A DNA stretch of 64,000 nucleotides from Gemmatimonas sp. (GCA_011390935.1 JAABRL010000001.1:62001-126000), one strand, 5' to 3'; shown: positions 33,725-42,357, counted from the stretch's first letter. Notes: generated by a model from the letters alone, not told the origin. Translations and numbers: made by a program.

Positions 33725-35140
33725 ATGACCGATCGTGTTGAGCGTGATCCGCTGGGTGCGCTGCCCGTTCCGTCCCACGCGCTGTACGGCGTGCAGACGG
33801 AGCGGGCTCGTCGCAATTTTGCGATCAGCGGTCTGATGCCGCAGCCCGCGTTTGTCGAGGCTGTGGTCCAGATCAAGCGAGCAGCCGCGCTCACGCACCG
33901 CGACACAGGGCGGCTCGACGCCCGGCTTGCCGACGCCATCGTGCAAGCGGCCGATGAGATTCTCGGCGGCGCGCACCGCGAGCACTTCATCGTCGACCCC
34001 TATCAGGCCGGCGCCGGCACGTCGCACAACATGAACGTGAATGAGGTGCTCGCCAACCGAGCGAACGAACTGCTCGGCGCGGAACGCGGCACGTATGTGC
34101 CAGTGCATCCGAACGATCACGTCAACATGGCACAGTCCACCAACGACGTGATTCCCACGGCGATTCGTGTGGGTGCGCTCGACATGCTGCGTGCCCTCAC
34201 GGAGGCAACGGAGGGGTTGATCGCCGGGTTGACGGCCAAGAGCGTGGCCTTCGACGACGTGCTCAAGAGTGGTCGCACGCATCTGCAGGATGCGATGCCC
34301 ATTCGCCTCGGACAGGAGTTCGCGGCCTGGGCGCACGCACTGCGTCGTGACCTGGCGCGCGTGCAGCAGGCCGCGCACTGGTTGCGTGATCTTGGCATTG
34401 GCGGCAGTGCGGTTGGCACCGGGGTGAATGTCGAACCGTCGTATCCCGCACGCCTGGTGCGGCATCTGTCCGAGGCGCTGCAACTCGAACTGCGCGAAGG
34501 GGATGATCGGATCGCCCTCATGCAGAGCATGGGCGACGTGGCGGCTTTCAGTGCGTCACTGCGTGTGCTGGCAATCGATCTCTCGAAGGTTGCGAGTGAC
34601 CTGCGGCTGCTCGCGAGCGGACCACGGACCGGGCTCGATGAACTCGTGCTGCCGGCGGTGCAACCGGGCTCGTCGATCATGCCTGGCAAGATCAACCCGT
34701 CCATACCGGAGATGGTGAACCAGGTGTGCTTGCAGGTGTTCGGCAACGACACCACGGTGAGCATGGCGGCGGAGCAGGGGCAGCTCGAGCTCAACGTCAT
34801 GATGCCGGTCATCGCGCACAACCTGTTCCTGTCGCTGCAGCTGCTCACCAACGCGATCCGAGCGCTCGACGAGCGGTGCGTGCGCGGGATCGAGGCCAAC
34901 CGGGAGATGTGCCGCTACTGGTTGGAGCGGTCGGCGGCGCTCGCCACGGCCCTGGCACCGCGGCTCGGATACGCGCGCGCGGCCGCGCTCAGCAAGCAGT
35001 CGGTGGAGGAGGGCGTGCTCATTCGGGAGCTGGCCACCCGTGAGCAACTACTTCCGCCGGCCGAGCTGGATCGCGTGCTCGACCTGCGTCGGATGACCGA
35101 GATCGGGGTACCCGGCGCCGAGGACGACGCACGCGACTAG
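33725..35140 (+). CDS. aspA: Aspartate ammonia-lyase
   Basis: 471 residues, the usual class II fumarase/aspartase length. The superfamily signature GSSIMPGKINPSIPEMVNQV holds the catalytic Ser loop; TSHNMNVNEV, HPNDHVNMAQSTND and SGRTHLQDAMPIRLGQEF are the other conserved blocks. IPEMVNQV after the signature favours aspartase over fumarase C, which usually has TQCEAL there. The reaction is aspartate to fumarate plus ammonia in the cytoplasm. It is 70 bases upstream of an Rrf2 regulator. Confidence 0.87.
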   Translation: MTDRVERDPLGALPVPSHALYGVQTERARRNFAISGLMPQPAFVEAVVQIKRAAALTHRDTGRLDARLADAIVQAADEILGGAHREHFIVDPYQAGAGTSHNMNVNEVLANRANELLGAERGTYVPVHPNDHVNMAQSTNDVIPTAIRVGALDMLRALTEATEGLIAGLTAKSVAFDDVLKSGRTHLQDAMPIRLGQEFAAWAHALRRDLARVQQAAHWLRDLGIGGSAVGTGVNVEPSYPARLVRHLSEALQLELREGDDRIALMQSMGDVAAFSASLRVLAIDLSKVASDLRLLASGPRTGLDELVLPAVQPGSSIMPGKINPSIPEMVNQVCLQVFGNDTTVSMAAEQGQLELNVMMPVIAHNLFLSLQLLTNAIRALDERCVRGIEANREMCRYWLERSAALATALAPRLGYARAAALSKQSVEEGVLIRELATREQLLPPAELDRVLDLRRMTEIGVPGAEDDARD

Positions 35141-35174
35141 GGCGCCCTGGCGACGCGGAATCCGGTGGCTGTGC

Positions 35175-35204
35175 TTGCCTTGGAGGCCATCTTCGCCATA
35201 GACT
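35175..35204 (+). promoter_or_regulatory. Candidate promoter of the rrf2 gene, near-leaderless
   Basis: TTGCCT (35175-35180) and TAGACT (35199-35204) are 18 bases apart. The second hexamer ends six bases before ATG 35211, so transcription would begin close to the start codon. No ribosome site is visible between. Confidence 0.4.
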
Positions 35205-35210
35205 CCTATC

Positions 35211-35705
35211 ATGCGTATCACTACGTGGGCCGAGTACGGACTGATCTGCGCGCTGCACCTCGCGCGTCGCCCGCATGACGGGCCAGTCACCGGTCGCGAT
35301 ATCGCGGCCACTGAACGGCTCTCCGGTGACTACGTGGAGCAGATTCTGCTGCGTCTGCGGCGCGCCGAACTCGTGCGCAGCACGCGCGGTGCGCGAGGCG
35401 GCTACCAGCTGGCGCGGCCGGCGGCTGAGATCACGGTGCGCGATGTGATCAAAGCCTCCGAGCTCTCCACCTTCGATCTGCACTGCGTCTCGCATCCGGT
35501 GGACAGCGAGCGATGCTCCGATGCGTCCGAGTGCAGCATTCGCCCCGTCTGGTTGCTCCTGCAGCAGCGCATCGACGAGGTGCTCGACAGCGTGTGCCTG
35601 CAGGACTTGCTGGCGCAGGAGAGCGCCGTGCGTGAGCGCGTGGGGCTGCCGGCGGTCGATGAGGCGCTCGCCGGGCGAGCGTCACTACCCGTGTTGCAGG
35701 GATAG
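35211..35705 (+). CDS. Rrf2-family transcription regulator with three cysteines
   Basis: 164 residues. An N-terminal winged helix (MRITTWAEYGLICALHLAR ... RSTRGARGGYQLARP) and a C-terminal region with Cys92, Cys102 and Cys108, the number and region of Fe-S ligands in IscR and NsrR, though the spacing (x9, x5) differs from IscR (x5, x5). It probably senses iron-sulfur status, NO or redox. The gene directly upstream is aspA; the downstream gene of unknown function is four bases away and probably cotranscribed. Confidence 0.88.
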   Translation: MRITTWAEYGLICALHLARRPHDGPVTGRDIAATERLSGDYVEQILLRLRRAELVRSTRGARGGYQLARPAAEITVRDVIKASELSTFDLHCVSHPVDSERCSDASECSIRPVWLLLQQRIDEVLDSVCLQDLLAQESAVRERVGLPAVDEALAGRASLPVLQG

Positions 35706-35709
35706 CCTC

Positions 35710-36264
35710 GTGGGGCTCCTCGCGAACCTGCGCGAGCAGCGACGGCGCCAGGCGGCGGCTGAGCGGTATCTGGCCGCCCTGTTGCTGCCCCTCGACGAGG
35801 AAGACGTGCGCTGGCTGCAGGCATGTGCCGATGTCGATCGCGCGCTCGTGGAACGGGAGCTGGTCTTTGCCCAGCGGGCCATCGGCCTGATTGTCGCCGA
35901 ACGCGACGCGCTCGACGATCAGACGGCGGCTGACGTGGCTCACGCCATCGACGCCATTGTGGCGCAGGAAGCGCGCGCCTATCAGAACCCGGCCGCTGAA
36001 TGGGTCGATCACTGGCTGGAGTACCACGAAGCACTGGGTGCCCGTGGTCGCGCCGAGCCGCCGCTTCGGCGCATCGCGCGCGTGCTACTCCGTCGAGTTG
36101 GGGTATCCGACCCCGGTTCGCCGCAGCTCGTTCGGGCTGTGGGCATCGTGACGCGGCATCGGCACGCCGCCAACGAAGCGCTCACGGCGGCGTTCGGCGC
36201 GGCTGATCTGCCCGAAGACCGCGTGCCCTCGGACGTCTACCGCGAACGCACCGGACACGGCTGA
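35710..36264 (+). CDS. Helical protein of unknown function, downstream of rrf2
   Basis: 184 residues from GTG 35710, four bases after the rrf2 stop. Predicted mostly helical with many Arg, Ala and Glu residues; no signal peptide, membrane segment or cysteine motif except one Cys near residue 38. No family recognised. The link to an Rrf2 regulator suggests a co-regulated stress role, which is only inference. Confidence 0.6.
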   Translation: MGLLANLREQRRRQAAAERYLAALLLPLDEEDVRWLQACADVDRALVERELVFAQRAIGLIVAERDALDDQTAADVAHAIDAIVAQEARAYQNPAAEWVDHWLEYHEALGARGRAEPPLRRIARVLLRRVGVSDPGSPQLVRAVGIVTRHRHAANEALTAAFGAADLPEDRVPSDVYRERTGHG

Positions 36265-36275
36265 GCGGGGTACCA

Positions 36276-36320
36276 AACACGAACGCGGCGACCGTCTGAA
36301 GACGATCACCGCGTCGTGTT
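36276..36320 (-). terminator. Bidirectional terminator between unknown gene and tRNA-Leu
   Basis: An imperfect long hairpin: the outer stem aacacg (36276-36281) pairs with cgtgtt (36315-36320), and CGCGG/CCGCG and GTC/GAC pair inside around a TGAA loop. It begins 11 bases after the plus-strand gene and six bases beyond the tRNA 3' end on the minus strand. Confidence 0.6.
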
Positions 36321-36325
36321 CCTTA

Positions 36326-36409
36326 TGCCGAAGGCCGGACTCGAACCGGCACGGGCTTGCGCCCACTGCGCCCTGAACGCAGCGCGTCTACCAATTCCAC
36401 CACTCCGGC
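36326..36409 (-). tRNA. tRNA-Leu (anticodon CAG)
   Basis: 84 bases with the long variable arm of a class II tRNA. The acceptor stem GCCGGAG pairs with CTTCGGC (one G-U), the anticodon stem CTGCG/CGCAG closes a loop TTCAGGG with CAG, and the T arm GCCGG-TTCGAGT-CCGGC is complete. Discriminator A; CCA not encoded. Confidence 0.96.
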
Positions 36410-36445
36410 GACGCTGTCATGAACAACTCATGACGAGGAACCCGG

Positions 36446-36475
36446 ATTATAGGGTGGAGGCGGCACGGAAGTCAA
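36446..36475 (-). promoter_or_regulatory. Strong sigma-70-type promoter of tRNA-Leu
   Basis: On the minus strand TTGACT (36475-36470) and a perfect TATAAT (36451-36446) are 18 bases apart, about 37 bases before the tRNA 5' end. This is the best consensus promoter seen in the window. Confidence 0.8.
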
Positions 36476-36533
36476 CGTGTCACTCGCATCACTGTTGTGT
36501 GACACCGTTCTCGGCCTTTAGCTTCCCGGTCGA

Positions 36534-37007
36534 ATGCCGAAACCCGATGATACGGACCAGCCGCGAGAAACCATCGCGCGGAACAAGCGTGCTCGTCACG
36601 ACTACGAAATCCTGGACACCTGGGAGGCCGGCGTTGTGCTGCGCGGCACCGAGGTGAAGGCGCTCCGTGAGGGGCGGGCCAACCTGACCGATGCCTACGG
36701 GGTGCTCAACGATGGCGAGGTGTTCCTGCTCAACCTCAACATCGGGTCGTACGGGCTGGGGAACCAGTTCAATCACGAGCCCACCCGCACCCGCAAGCTG
36801 TTGCTCCATCGGCGGGAAATCCGTCGTCTCATTGGTGCCATCGAGCGGCAGGGCCTCACGCTCATTCCGCTCGAGCTGTACTTCCTGCGTGGTCGGGCCA
36901 AGGTGTTGATTGGCCTCGGGCGCGGCAAGAAGGCGCACGACAAGCGTGAGGACCTCAAGCGCAAGGACGCCGATCGCGAGATCGCGCGCGCCCTGCGCTC
37001 CCGATAA
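36534..37007 (+). CDS. smpB: SsrA-binding protein SmpB
   Basis: 157 residues. The OB-fold core with NKRARHDYEILDTWEAGVVLRGTEVKALREG, the LYFLRGRAKVLIGLGRGKKAHDKRED segment and a basic C-terminal tail are diagnostic. SmpB delivers tmRNA to stalled ribosomes. No tmRNA gene was recognised in the window. The gene is divergent from tRNA-Leu and 45 bases upstream of the amidase gene. Confidence 0.96.
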   Translation: MPKPDDTDQPRETIARNKRARHDYEILDTWEAGVVLRGTEVKALREGRANLTDAYGVLNDGEVFLLNLNIGSYGLGNQFNHEPTRTRKLLLHRREIRRLIGAIERQGLTLIPLELYFLRGRAKVLIGLGRGKKAHDKREDLKRKDADREIARALRSR

Positions 37008-37052
37008 CGAGCGGGCCCACAGCCCGTCCGCCGCTCTGACACGAGTTTTTCC

Positions 37053-38300
37053 TTGCTGCTCTCGCTCCTCTGTGCCTGCCAGATCGCGGCCGCCTCGCCA
37101 CCACCGTTGACGGTGCGCGTGGGCGATCGCGTACGCAGCGTACCGGTGGTGGCGCATCCGGAAGGCGGCTCGGCGCTCCGTGCCGACCTGCTCGCCGATG
37201 CGTTGGGGGGCAAGCTCGTTGATGGCGGTGCGGGTAGCTGGCAGCTGGAGCTCGGTGGCGCCGCCATTCGGCTCGTGCTGCTGGCGCCGTTCGCGGTGAG
37301 CGGGGAGGAGGCGCTGCCCATGCCCTCCGCCCCCTTTCGGACCGGCGGCCGCGTCTACGTGCCGTATGCCCTGGCCACCGATGTCCTGCCGCGCGCGATC
37401 GTGGGGGTGATGTTCGACGCACCGCGGGTCGAGCTGCGGCGCATGGCGCTCGTGACGCGTCGCCCCGCTGCGCCGCGTGCCGTCACCGAAGCCTCGACGC
37501 GCGCCTCGCAGGTTGCAGCCGCGAATGCGCCACCCATGGCGGCGGCGCCAACCACGCCCTCGGCTCGCGCTCCCGCTCGTCGCCGGACCGTTGTGGTGGA
37601 TGCCGGGCATGGGGGCCGCGATCCGGGATCGCTGATCAAGCTGCCCTCTGGCACGGTGCCCGAAAAAACCGTGGCGCTGGCGGTCTCGCTCAAATTGCGC
37701 GATGCGTTGCAGGCCCGCGGTGTGGCCGTCGTCATGACGCGCACGCGTGACACACTCATCGCACTGCACGATCGTGGCCCGATCGCGAATCGCGCGCGCG
37801 GGGATCTGTTCGTGTCGGTGCACGTGAACGCGGCCAACCCCAACTGGCGCAACGCAACCGCAACGCGCGGCTTCGAGACCTACTTTCTTGCCGAAGCGAA
37901 GACCGAAGACGAGGCGCGTGTGGCGCGCATGGAGAACGAGGCGGTCAAGTTCGAGACCACCACCGAGACGTCCCGCAGCGATCCGCTCGGCTTCATTCTT
38001 CGGGACATGGCGCAGAACGAGCACCTGCGCGAGTCGCTCACGCTGGCGACGATCATGCAGGGCAGCGTCAAGGCAGTCCATCCCGGGCCGAACCGGGGCG
38101 TGAAGCAGGCGCCGTTCAGTGTGCTCGTGAATTCGTTCATGCCGTCGGTGCTCGTGGAGATCGGCTTCGGCTCCAATCCTGCCGAAGCGCGTTGGATGAC
38201 GTCACCCGCCGAGCAGCAGAAGCTGGCCGAGGCGATTGCGGATGCGTGCGTGGAGTTTCTCGCGCAATACGAGCGAAAGGTGGGCGGCGGCGAGCCGTGA
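37053..38300 (+). CDS. N-acetylmuramoyl-L-alanine amidase (AmiC type, exported)
   Basis: 415 residues from TTG 37053; the start is uncertain because no ATG or GTG gives a better signal peptide. The N-terminus is hydrophobic (LLSLLCACQIAAAS). An AMIN-like or copper-amine-oxidase-like beta domain covers about 20-130, an Ala/Pro/Arg linker 135-175, and the Amidase_3 domain about 180-410. Zinc ligands are visible in DAGHGGRDPG (His), VPEKT (Glu) and SVHVNA (His), and the catalytic Glu is in VLVEIGF. It cleaves septal peptidoglycan between MurNAc and peptide. The next gene overlaps by 4 bases. Confidence 0.9.
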   Translation: MLLSLLCACQIAAASPPPLTVRVGDRVRSVPVVAHPEGGSALRADLLADALGGKLVDGGAGSWQLELGGAAIRLVLLAPFAVSGEEALPMPSAPFRTGGRVYVPYALATDVLPRAIVGVMFDAPRVELRRMALVTRRPAAPRAVTEASTRASQVAAANAPPMAAAPTTPSARAPARRRTVVVDAGHGGRDPGSLIKLPSGTVPEKTVALAVSLKLRDALQARGVAVVMTRTRDTLIALHDRGPIANRARGDLFVSVHVNAANPNWRNATATRGFETYFLAEAKTEDEARVARMENEAVKFETTTETSRSDPLGFILRDMAQNEHLRESLTLATIMQGSVKAVHPGPNRGVKQAPFSVLVNSFMPSVLVEIGFGSNPAEARWMTSPAEQQKLAEAIADACVEFLAQYERKVGGGEP

Positions 38301-39454
38301 CCGGTGCGCGGCCGGCGTCGCGGCACGCAGGCACGCGGGTGCTCGTGGTGCTCATGAGTTTGGTGCTCACCGCCTGCGTCACGCGCGTCGTGCAACTCAA
38401 CGCGCGATACAATGCGCAGCAGGCGGTCCGCGAGGCCGATCGCCTCATGCGTCACGGTCATGAAGACAGCGCGCGCGTGTTGTACGCGCAGGCCGCAGCA
38501 GCCGCGAATAGTGTGCTGGAATCCGAGACACTCACGCCGGCTGAGCAGCTGCGCTGGCGGTACCTCGGTGGTCGGGCCGTGGCCTACGCGGCCGACTGTG
38601 TCGAGGCGCAACGTGTGCTGGGTGACGCGCTCGACGCGGGTCGCTTACCCGCGCTCGACGAACTCGAAGGGCGCATCGCGTTTGCGGCGTGTCTCCTCAG
38701 AGAAGGGCACGTGAGCGAGGGGCGCGGACAGCTGCAGGCCTTCGATACCGCGCGCTTCGCCGCACTGCCGCGCGAGACGGCCCACGACGCCCGACAGCGA
38801 CTGACGCTATGGACGATGCGGTTGTTGCTGCACGAGAACGACGATGAGGCGGTCGATGTCATGCACGGTGCATTCGGGGCGCCACCGCGCGCGTGGGAAC
38901 CGAACGCTGCGCTCTACGACGCGGTGCAGCGGGAGCGGGTGGTGGGGCCCCTCGTGCATGCGGTGCGTCAGGCGCGTGACACCCTCGCGATGATGCACGC
39001 GATCGCGGAGCTGGACACGATCACCATCGCGAGCGCCAGAGTGGCGCGGCTGCGCGAAGGGACCGATCGCCTGCAGTTGCTCCTTGGCACCACCGATCCC
39101 TCAGGGGCCGCGGCGTACCACGCGGGCGATGTGGCGATGGACATGCTTGGCAATCCCCACGTGGCGTTGGCACTCTGGGTGGACGCGTCACGGCGCTATC
39201 CCGATTCGCCGCTCGTGGCCGGGCTGCTCTGGCGCGCCTCGCTGCTGCCGATTGCGGATGCCGCTGCCGTACGGGACACCCTGCTGGCGAGGTTTCCGCA
39301 GTCGCCGGAAGCGGCGCGAACGCGCGGCGACACGGCGCCCGCCGACTCGCCGGCGGCGCGCGAACAGGAAGAGCTGCTGCGCTCGCGCTGGGAGCTCATG
39401 GAGCGCGCCCTTGCCGAACAACGGGCATCGGCGCGCACGCCCGACGACGGCTAG
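38297..39454 (+). CDS. Helical-repeat lipoprotein, function unknown
   Basis: 385 residues from GTG 38297, overlapping the amidase stop (GTGA). A lipoprotein signal ends at Cys27 (LVLTAC). The mature part is helical with repeats of Ala, Arg and acidic residues typical of TPR/Sel1-like solenoids (EADRLMRHGHEDSARVLYAQAAAAA, then ALWVDASRRYPDSPLVAGLLWRAS). Possibly an outer-membrane or periplasmic scaffold partnering the amidase. No named family recognised. Confidence 0.72.
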   Translation: MTGARPASRHAGTRVLVVLMSLVLTACVTRVVQLNARYNAQQAVREADRLMRHGHEDSARVLYAQAAAAANSVLESETLTPAEQLRWRYLGGRAVAYAADCVEAQRVLGDALDAGRLPALDELEGRIAFAACLLREGHVSEGRGQLQAFDTARFAALPRETAHDARQRLTLWTMRLLLHENDDEAVDVMHGAFGAPPRAWEPNAALYDAVQRERVVGPLVHAVRQARDTLAMMHAIAELDTITIASARVARLREGTDRLQLLLGTTDPSGAAAYHAGDVAMDMLGNPHVALALWVDASRRYPDSPLVAGLLWRASLLPIADAAAVRDTLLARFPQSPEAARTRGDTAPADSPAAREQEELLRSRWELMERALAEQRASARTPDDG

Positions 39455-39467
39455 ATTGCGTTCCGAC

Positions 39468-40466
39468 ATGACCATTGCTGCTGACACTGCCGCCGCGAAC
39501 GCTCGCGCCGACGCCCGACCGGGCACCGGCCCCGTGCCACGCCCGCTTGGTGTGCACGCTGCCGGACTCGCCTTCCGCAATCCGATCGTGCTCGCCTCCG
39601 GCACGGCCGGCTACGGCCATGAGCTGGCCGAGGTGATCGATCTCGATGCCATCGGCGGGCTTGCGTCCAAGGCCGTGAGTGTGTCGCCCCGACCAGGTGC
39701 TCCCGCACTGCGCGTCGGTGAGTTCGCCGGCGGCATGATCAACGCGGTCGGCCTGGCCAATCCCGGCATGGAAGCGGTCAAGCGTGAACATCTCGGCTAC
39801 ATGAGCGCCACGCATCCGGGCACGCGAGTGCTCGTCAATGTGATTGGCTTTTCCATCGACGAGTTCGCGCAGGTGATCGCGCATCTCGACGATCTGCCGG
39901 GACACGATGGGTACGAGCTCAACGTGAGCTGCCCCAACACCAAAGCCGGCGGGATCGAGTTCGGTGCCGATCCGGCGGCGTTGCGGTCGGTGGTCTCGAG
40001 CGCGCGCGCGGTCACGAACCGTCCGTTGTTCGTGAAGCTGTCACCAGCGCTCGGCACGGCGCTGGTGCCGGCCGCCGAGCAGGCAATGGACGCCGGCGCC
40101 GATGGGCTGACGCTGGTGAACACCATGCCGGGGCTGGTCATCGACGTGGAGCGGCGGCGTCCCCGCCTCGGGTTCGGGAGCGGTGGGGTGAGCGGATCGG
40201 CACTGCTGCCCGTGGGGGTGCTGGCCACGTGGCGTGTGTCGCGCGCGCTGCCGTCGGTGCCGCTGTGTGGTCTGGGTGGCGTGTCCACGGCGGAGGACGC
40301 GGTGCAGTACATCCTGGCTGGCGCGACGCTGGTGGGGGTAGGAACGGCGGCGCTGCGCGACCCGCGCGCGCCGGAGCGCATCGTGCGCGACCTGACGCGC
40401 TGGTGCGAGCGGCACGGCGTGTCGGACCTCATGAGTCTGCGGGGCACGCTGACGTGGCCGAACTGA
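39468..40466 (+). CDS. pyrD: Dihydroorotate dehydrogenase, class 1B-like
   Basis: 332 residues from ATG 39468. FMN- and substrate-binding blocks are visible: NPIVLASGTAGYG, GGMINAVGLANPG, the catalytic Cys in NVSCPNTKAGG, KLSPALG, and GLGGVSTAEDAVQYILAGATLVGVGTA. The class 1B pattern implies a partner PyrK for NAD reduction; none is in the window. It catalyses the fourth step of UMP synthesis. The pyrF gene begins within its 3' end. Confidence 0.93.
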   Translation: MTIAADTAAANARADARPGTGPVPRPLGVHAAGLAFRNPIVLASGTAGYGHELAEVIDLDAIGGLASKAVSVSPRPGAPALRVGEFAGGMINAVGLANPGMEAVKREHLGYMSATHPGTRVLVNVIGFSIDEFAQVIAHLDDLPGHDGYELNVSCPNTKAGGIEFGADPAALRSVVSSARAVTNRPLFVKLSPALGTALVPAAEQAMDAGADGLTLVNTMPGLVIDVERRRPRLGFGSGGVSGSALLPVGVLATWRVSRALPSVPLCGLGGVSTAEDAVQYILAGATLVGVGTAALRDPRAPERIVRDLTRWCERHGVSDLMSLRGTLTWPN

Positions 40467-41191
40467 GCGGATCGGTGGTGACGCCGATCGTGGCGTTGGA
40501 CGTGGCTGATCGTGGGGCGGCCGAAGCGCTGGTCGGCCGGCTCGGGGTGCACTGCGACTTCTACAAGGTCGGGCTGGAGCTGTACGCGGCCGAAGGCCCG
40601 TCGGTGGTGCGCTGGCTGCGCGGGGAAGGAAAGCGGGTGTTCGTGGATCTCAAGCTGCACGATATCCCGAACACGGTACGCGGCGCGGCGCGCAGTGTGG
40701 CGCGGCTGGGGGCGTCGCTGCTGACGGTGCACGCGGTGGGGGGGGAGGCGATGGTGCGTGCGGCGGTGGAGGGGGCGACCGAGGGGGATCCCCAGTGCGG
40801 GATTCTGGCGGTAACGGTGCTCACGTCGCTCGATGCGGCCACCGTGGGCGCGACGTGGGGTCGGGGCCCGGTGGAGGTGACGGCGGAGGTGGTCCGACTG
40901 GCCGGGCTCGCGGCGGCGGGGGGCGCGGTCGGCGTGGTGTGCAGCGGCCACGAGCTGTCGGCGCTGCATTCGGCGCACGCGGATCGGCTCGGGTATCTGG
41001 TCCCGGGCATTCGGCTGGCCGGGGGCGCGACGCACGATCAGCAGCGGGTGATGACGCCGGGCCCGGCGGCGCAGGCTGGGGCGCGCTGGCTGGTGCTGGG
41101 GCGCGCGGTCACGGGGGCCGCCGATCCGGTGGCGGCGCTGGCGGCGGTGCGGGACGACGTGGCCCTTGCCTTGACGAGCCAACTCGGGTAG
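40454..41191 (+). CDS. pyrF: Orotidine-5'-phosphate decarboxylase
   Basis: 245 residues from GTG 40454, overlapping pyrD by 13 bases. The catalytic tetrad is in VFVDLKLHDIPNT (DxKxxD) near residue 57; VALDVADRG at the N-terminus and the PGIRLAGG and VLGRAVTGA phosphate-binding loops complete the TIM barrel. It makes UMP from OMP. A terminator hairpin follows 24 bases after the stop, ending the pyr pair. Base composition is especially G-rich in the middle. Confidence 0.96.
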   Translation: MAELSGSVVTPIVALDVADRGAAEALVGRLGVHCDFYKVGLELYAAEGPSVVRWLRGEGKRVFVDLKLHDIPNTVRGAARSVARLGASLLTVHAVGGEAMVRAAVEGATEGDPQCGILAVTVLTSLDAATVGATWGRGPVEVTAEVVRLAGLAAAGGAVGVVCSGHELSALHSAHADRLGYLVPGIRLAGGATHDQQRVMTPGPAAQAGARWLVLGRAVTGAADPVAALAAVRDDVALALTSQLG

Positions 41192-41214
41192 ATAGAAGGT
41201 CTTGGCCGAAATTT

Positions 41215-41233
41215 GCCCCGGATCGATCGGGGC
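41215..41233 (+). terminator. Rho-independent terminator after pyrF
   Basis: A 6-bp GC stem gccccg/cggggc (41215-41220 with 41228-41233) with a 7-base loop is followed by GGTTTT, 24 bases after pyrF. Confidence 0.75.
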
Positions 41234-41417
41234 GGTTTTGGTGGTCGAGCCGGCCCGCCGGCCCCCTTTCCCATGCACGCGTGCGCGGGATCGCCGAGCC
41301 CCGATGTCCGATCCGATGGCTGACACGCGAGTGTCGGTGTGCGATCGCGCCTCGTGCTCTCGCGATGCATCATGCGTGATCCACCGACGGAGTTCCGCGT
41401 AGGCGGGATTCCGGCAC

Positions 41418-41447
41418 GGCGCGTAAGCGTCGGGGCGCGTGAGCGCC
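41418..41447 (+). promoter_or_regulatory. Tandem GNRA-loop hairpins before rpmJ
   Basis: Two near-identical small hairpins stand side by side: GGCGC-GTAA-GCGTC (41418-41431) and GGCGC-GTGA-GCGCC (41434-41447), both with GNRA tetraloops and separated by two bases. The second ends just before the AAAGGAG ribosome site of rpmJ (41449-41455). They could form a ribosomal-protein-binding leader. The rest of the 41234-41417 gap shows no gene; infA is not there. Confidence 0.5.
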
Positions 41448-41462
41448 GAAAGGAGTGTCTTC

Positions 41463-41579
41463 GTGAAGGTTCGCAGCAGCGTGAAGCCGATCTGCGAGCA
41501 CTGCAAGGTCGTTAAGCGACAGGGCGTGACTCGCATCATCTGCAAGCGCAATCCCAAGCACAAGCAGCGTCAGGGCTAA
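41463..41579 (+). CDS. rpmJ: 50S ribosomal protein L36
   Basis: 38 residues from GTG 41463, behind an AAAGGAG site with seven-base spacing. The complete L36 sequence is present: [20 protein letters not shown], then a second half ending KHKQRQG. The zinc ligands Cys11, Cys14, Cys27 and His33 make it the zinc-binding form. It opens the alpha operon, 17 bases before rpsM. Confidence 0.97.
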   Translation: MKVRSSVKPICEHCKVVKRQGVTRIICKRNPKHKQRQG

Positions 41580-41596
41580 GGGAGAGCGCACAGACT

Positions 41597-41974
41597 ATGG
41601 CACGTATTTCAGGCGTCGATCTCCCTCGCGACAAGAAGGTCGAGATCGGTCTTACCTACATTTTCGGAATCGGCCGCGCCATGGCGCAGCGGATTCTCGC
41701 CGCCGCCGGCGTGGACAGCGCCCAGCGCGTCCGCGACCTGTCGGATGCGGACGTCAACAAGATCCGCCAGGAGATCGAGCGGAATCATCGCGTCGAGGGT
41801 GCGTTGCGCACCGAAGTCGCGATGAACGTGAAGCGTCTCATGGACATCGGCTCGTATCGTGGATCGCGGCACCGCCGTGGTCTCCCGGTGCGTGGCCAGC
41901 GGACGCACACCAACGCGCGCACCAAGAAGGGGCCGCGCCGCGCCATTGCGGGCAAGAAGAAGGTGACCAAGTAA
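41597..41974 (+). CDS. rpsM: 30S ribosomal protein S13
   Basis: 125 residues. [26 protein letters not shown] at the N-terminus, the helix-two-turn-helix about 15-60, [27 protein letters not shown] in the C-terminal tail, and a final basic stretch are diagnostic of S13. It binds 16S rRNA in the head of the small subunit. Standard position between rpmJ and rpsK. Confidence 0.98.
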   Translation: MARISGVDLPRDKKVEIGLTYIFGIGRAMAQRILAAAGVDSAQRVRDLSDADVNKIRQEIERNHRVEGALRTEVAMNVKRLMDIGSYRGSRHRRGLPVRGQRTHTNARTKKGPRRAIAGKKKVTK

Positions 41975-41977
41975 CCC

Positions 41978-42355
41978 ATGGCTACCGCAAAGAAGAACAA
42001 GCGCGTCGTCGAGGCCGAAGGCATCGCCCACGTCAGCGCCACATTCAACAACACGACCATCACGATCACGGATATGCACGGCAACGCCGTGTCGTGGGGG
42101 TCGGCCGGCAAGGCCGGGTTCAAGGGGTCCAAGAAGTCCACGCCGTTCGCGGCCACCGTGGCGGGCGAGCAGTGTGCGCGCGAAGCCATGTCGGCTGGTG
42201 TGCGTCGCGTGCACGTGCGCGTGCAGGGTCCTGGCAGCGGCCGCGAGTCGGCCATCCAGGCGCTGTCCACCGCCGGGCTCCAGGTCAAGTCCATTCGTGA
42301 CGTCACGCCGATTCCGCACAACGGCTGCCGTCCGCCCAAGCGTCGGAGGGTCTGA
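41978..42355 (+). CDS. rpsK: 30S ribosomal protein S11
   Basis: 125 residues. [19 protein letters not shown], the [13 protein letters not shown] segment and [23 protein letters not shown] at the C-terminus are the S11 signature. It lies three bases after rpsM and two before rpsD. Confidence 0.98.
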   Translation: MATAKKNKRVVEAEGIAHVSATFNNTTITITDMHGNAVSWGSAGKAGFKGSKKSTPFAATVAGEQCAREAMSAGVRRVHVRVQGPGSGRESAIQALSTAGLQVKSIRDVTPIPHNGCRPPKRRRV

Positions 42356-42357
42356 TC

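Noticed and set aside
33725-35140. Fumarase C as the identity of the lyase
   Set aside because: After the GSSIMPGK signature the sequence is INPSIPEMVNQV, the aspartase pattern, not the TQCEAL pattern of fumarase.
41192-41462. infA gene expected before rpmJ
   Set aside because: No frame in this gap encodes an IF1-like protein; only a terminator and small hairpins are present.
39797-41563. 588-residue open frame on the minus strand
   Set aside because: Opposite pyrD, pyrF and rpmJ; very Arg/His-rich shadow.
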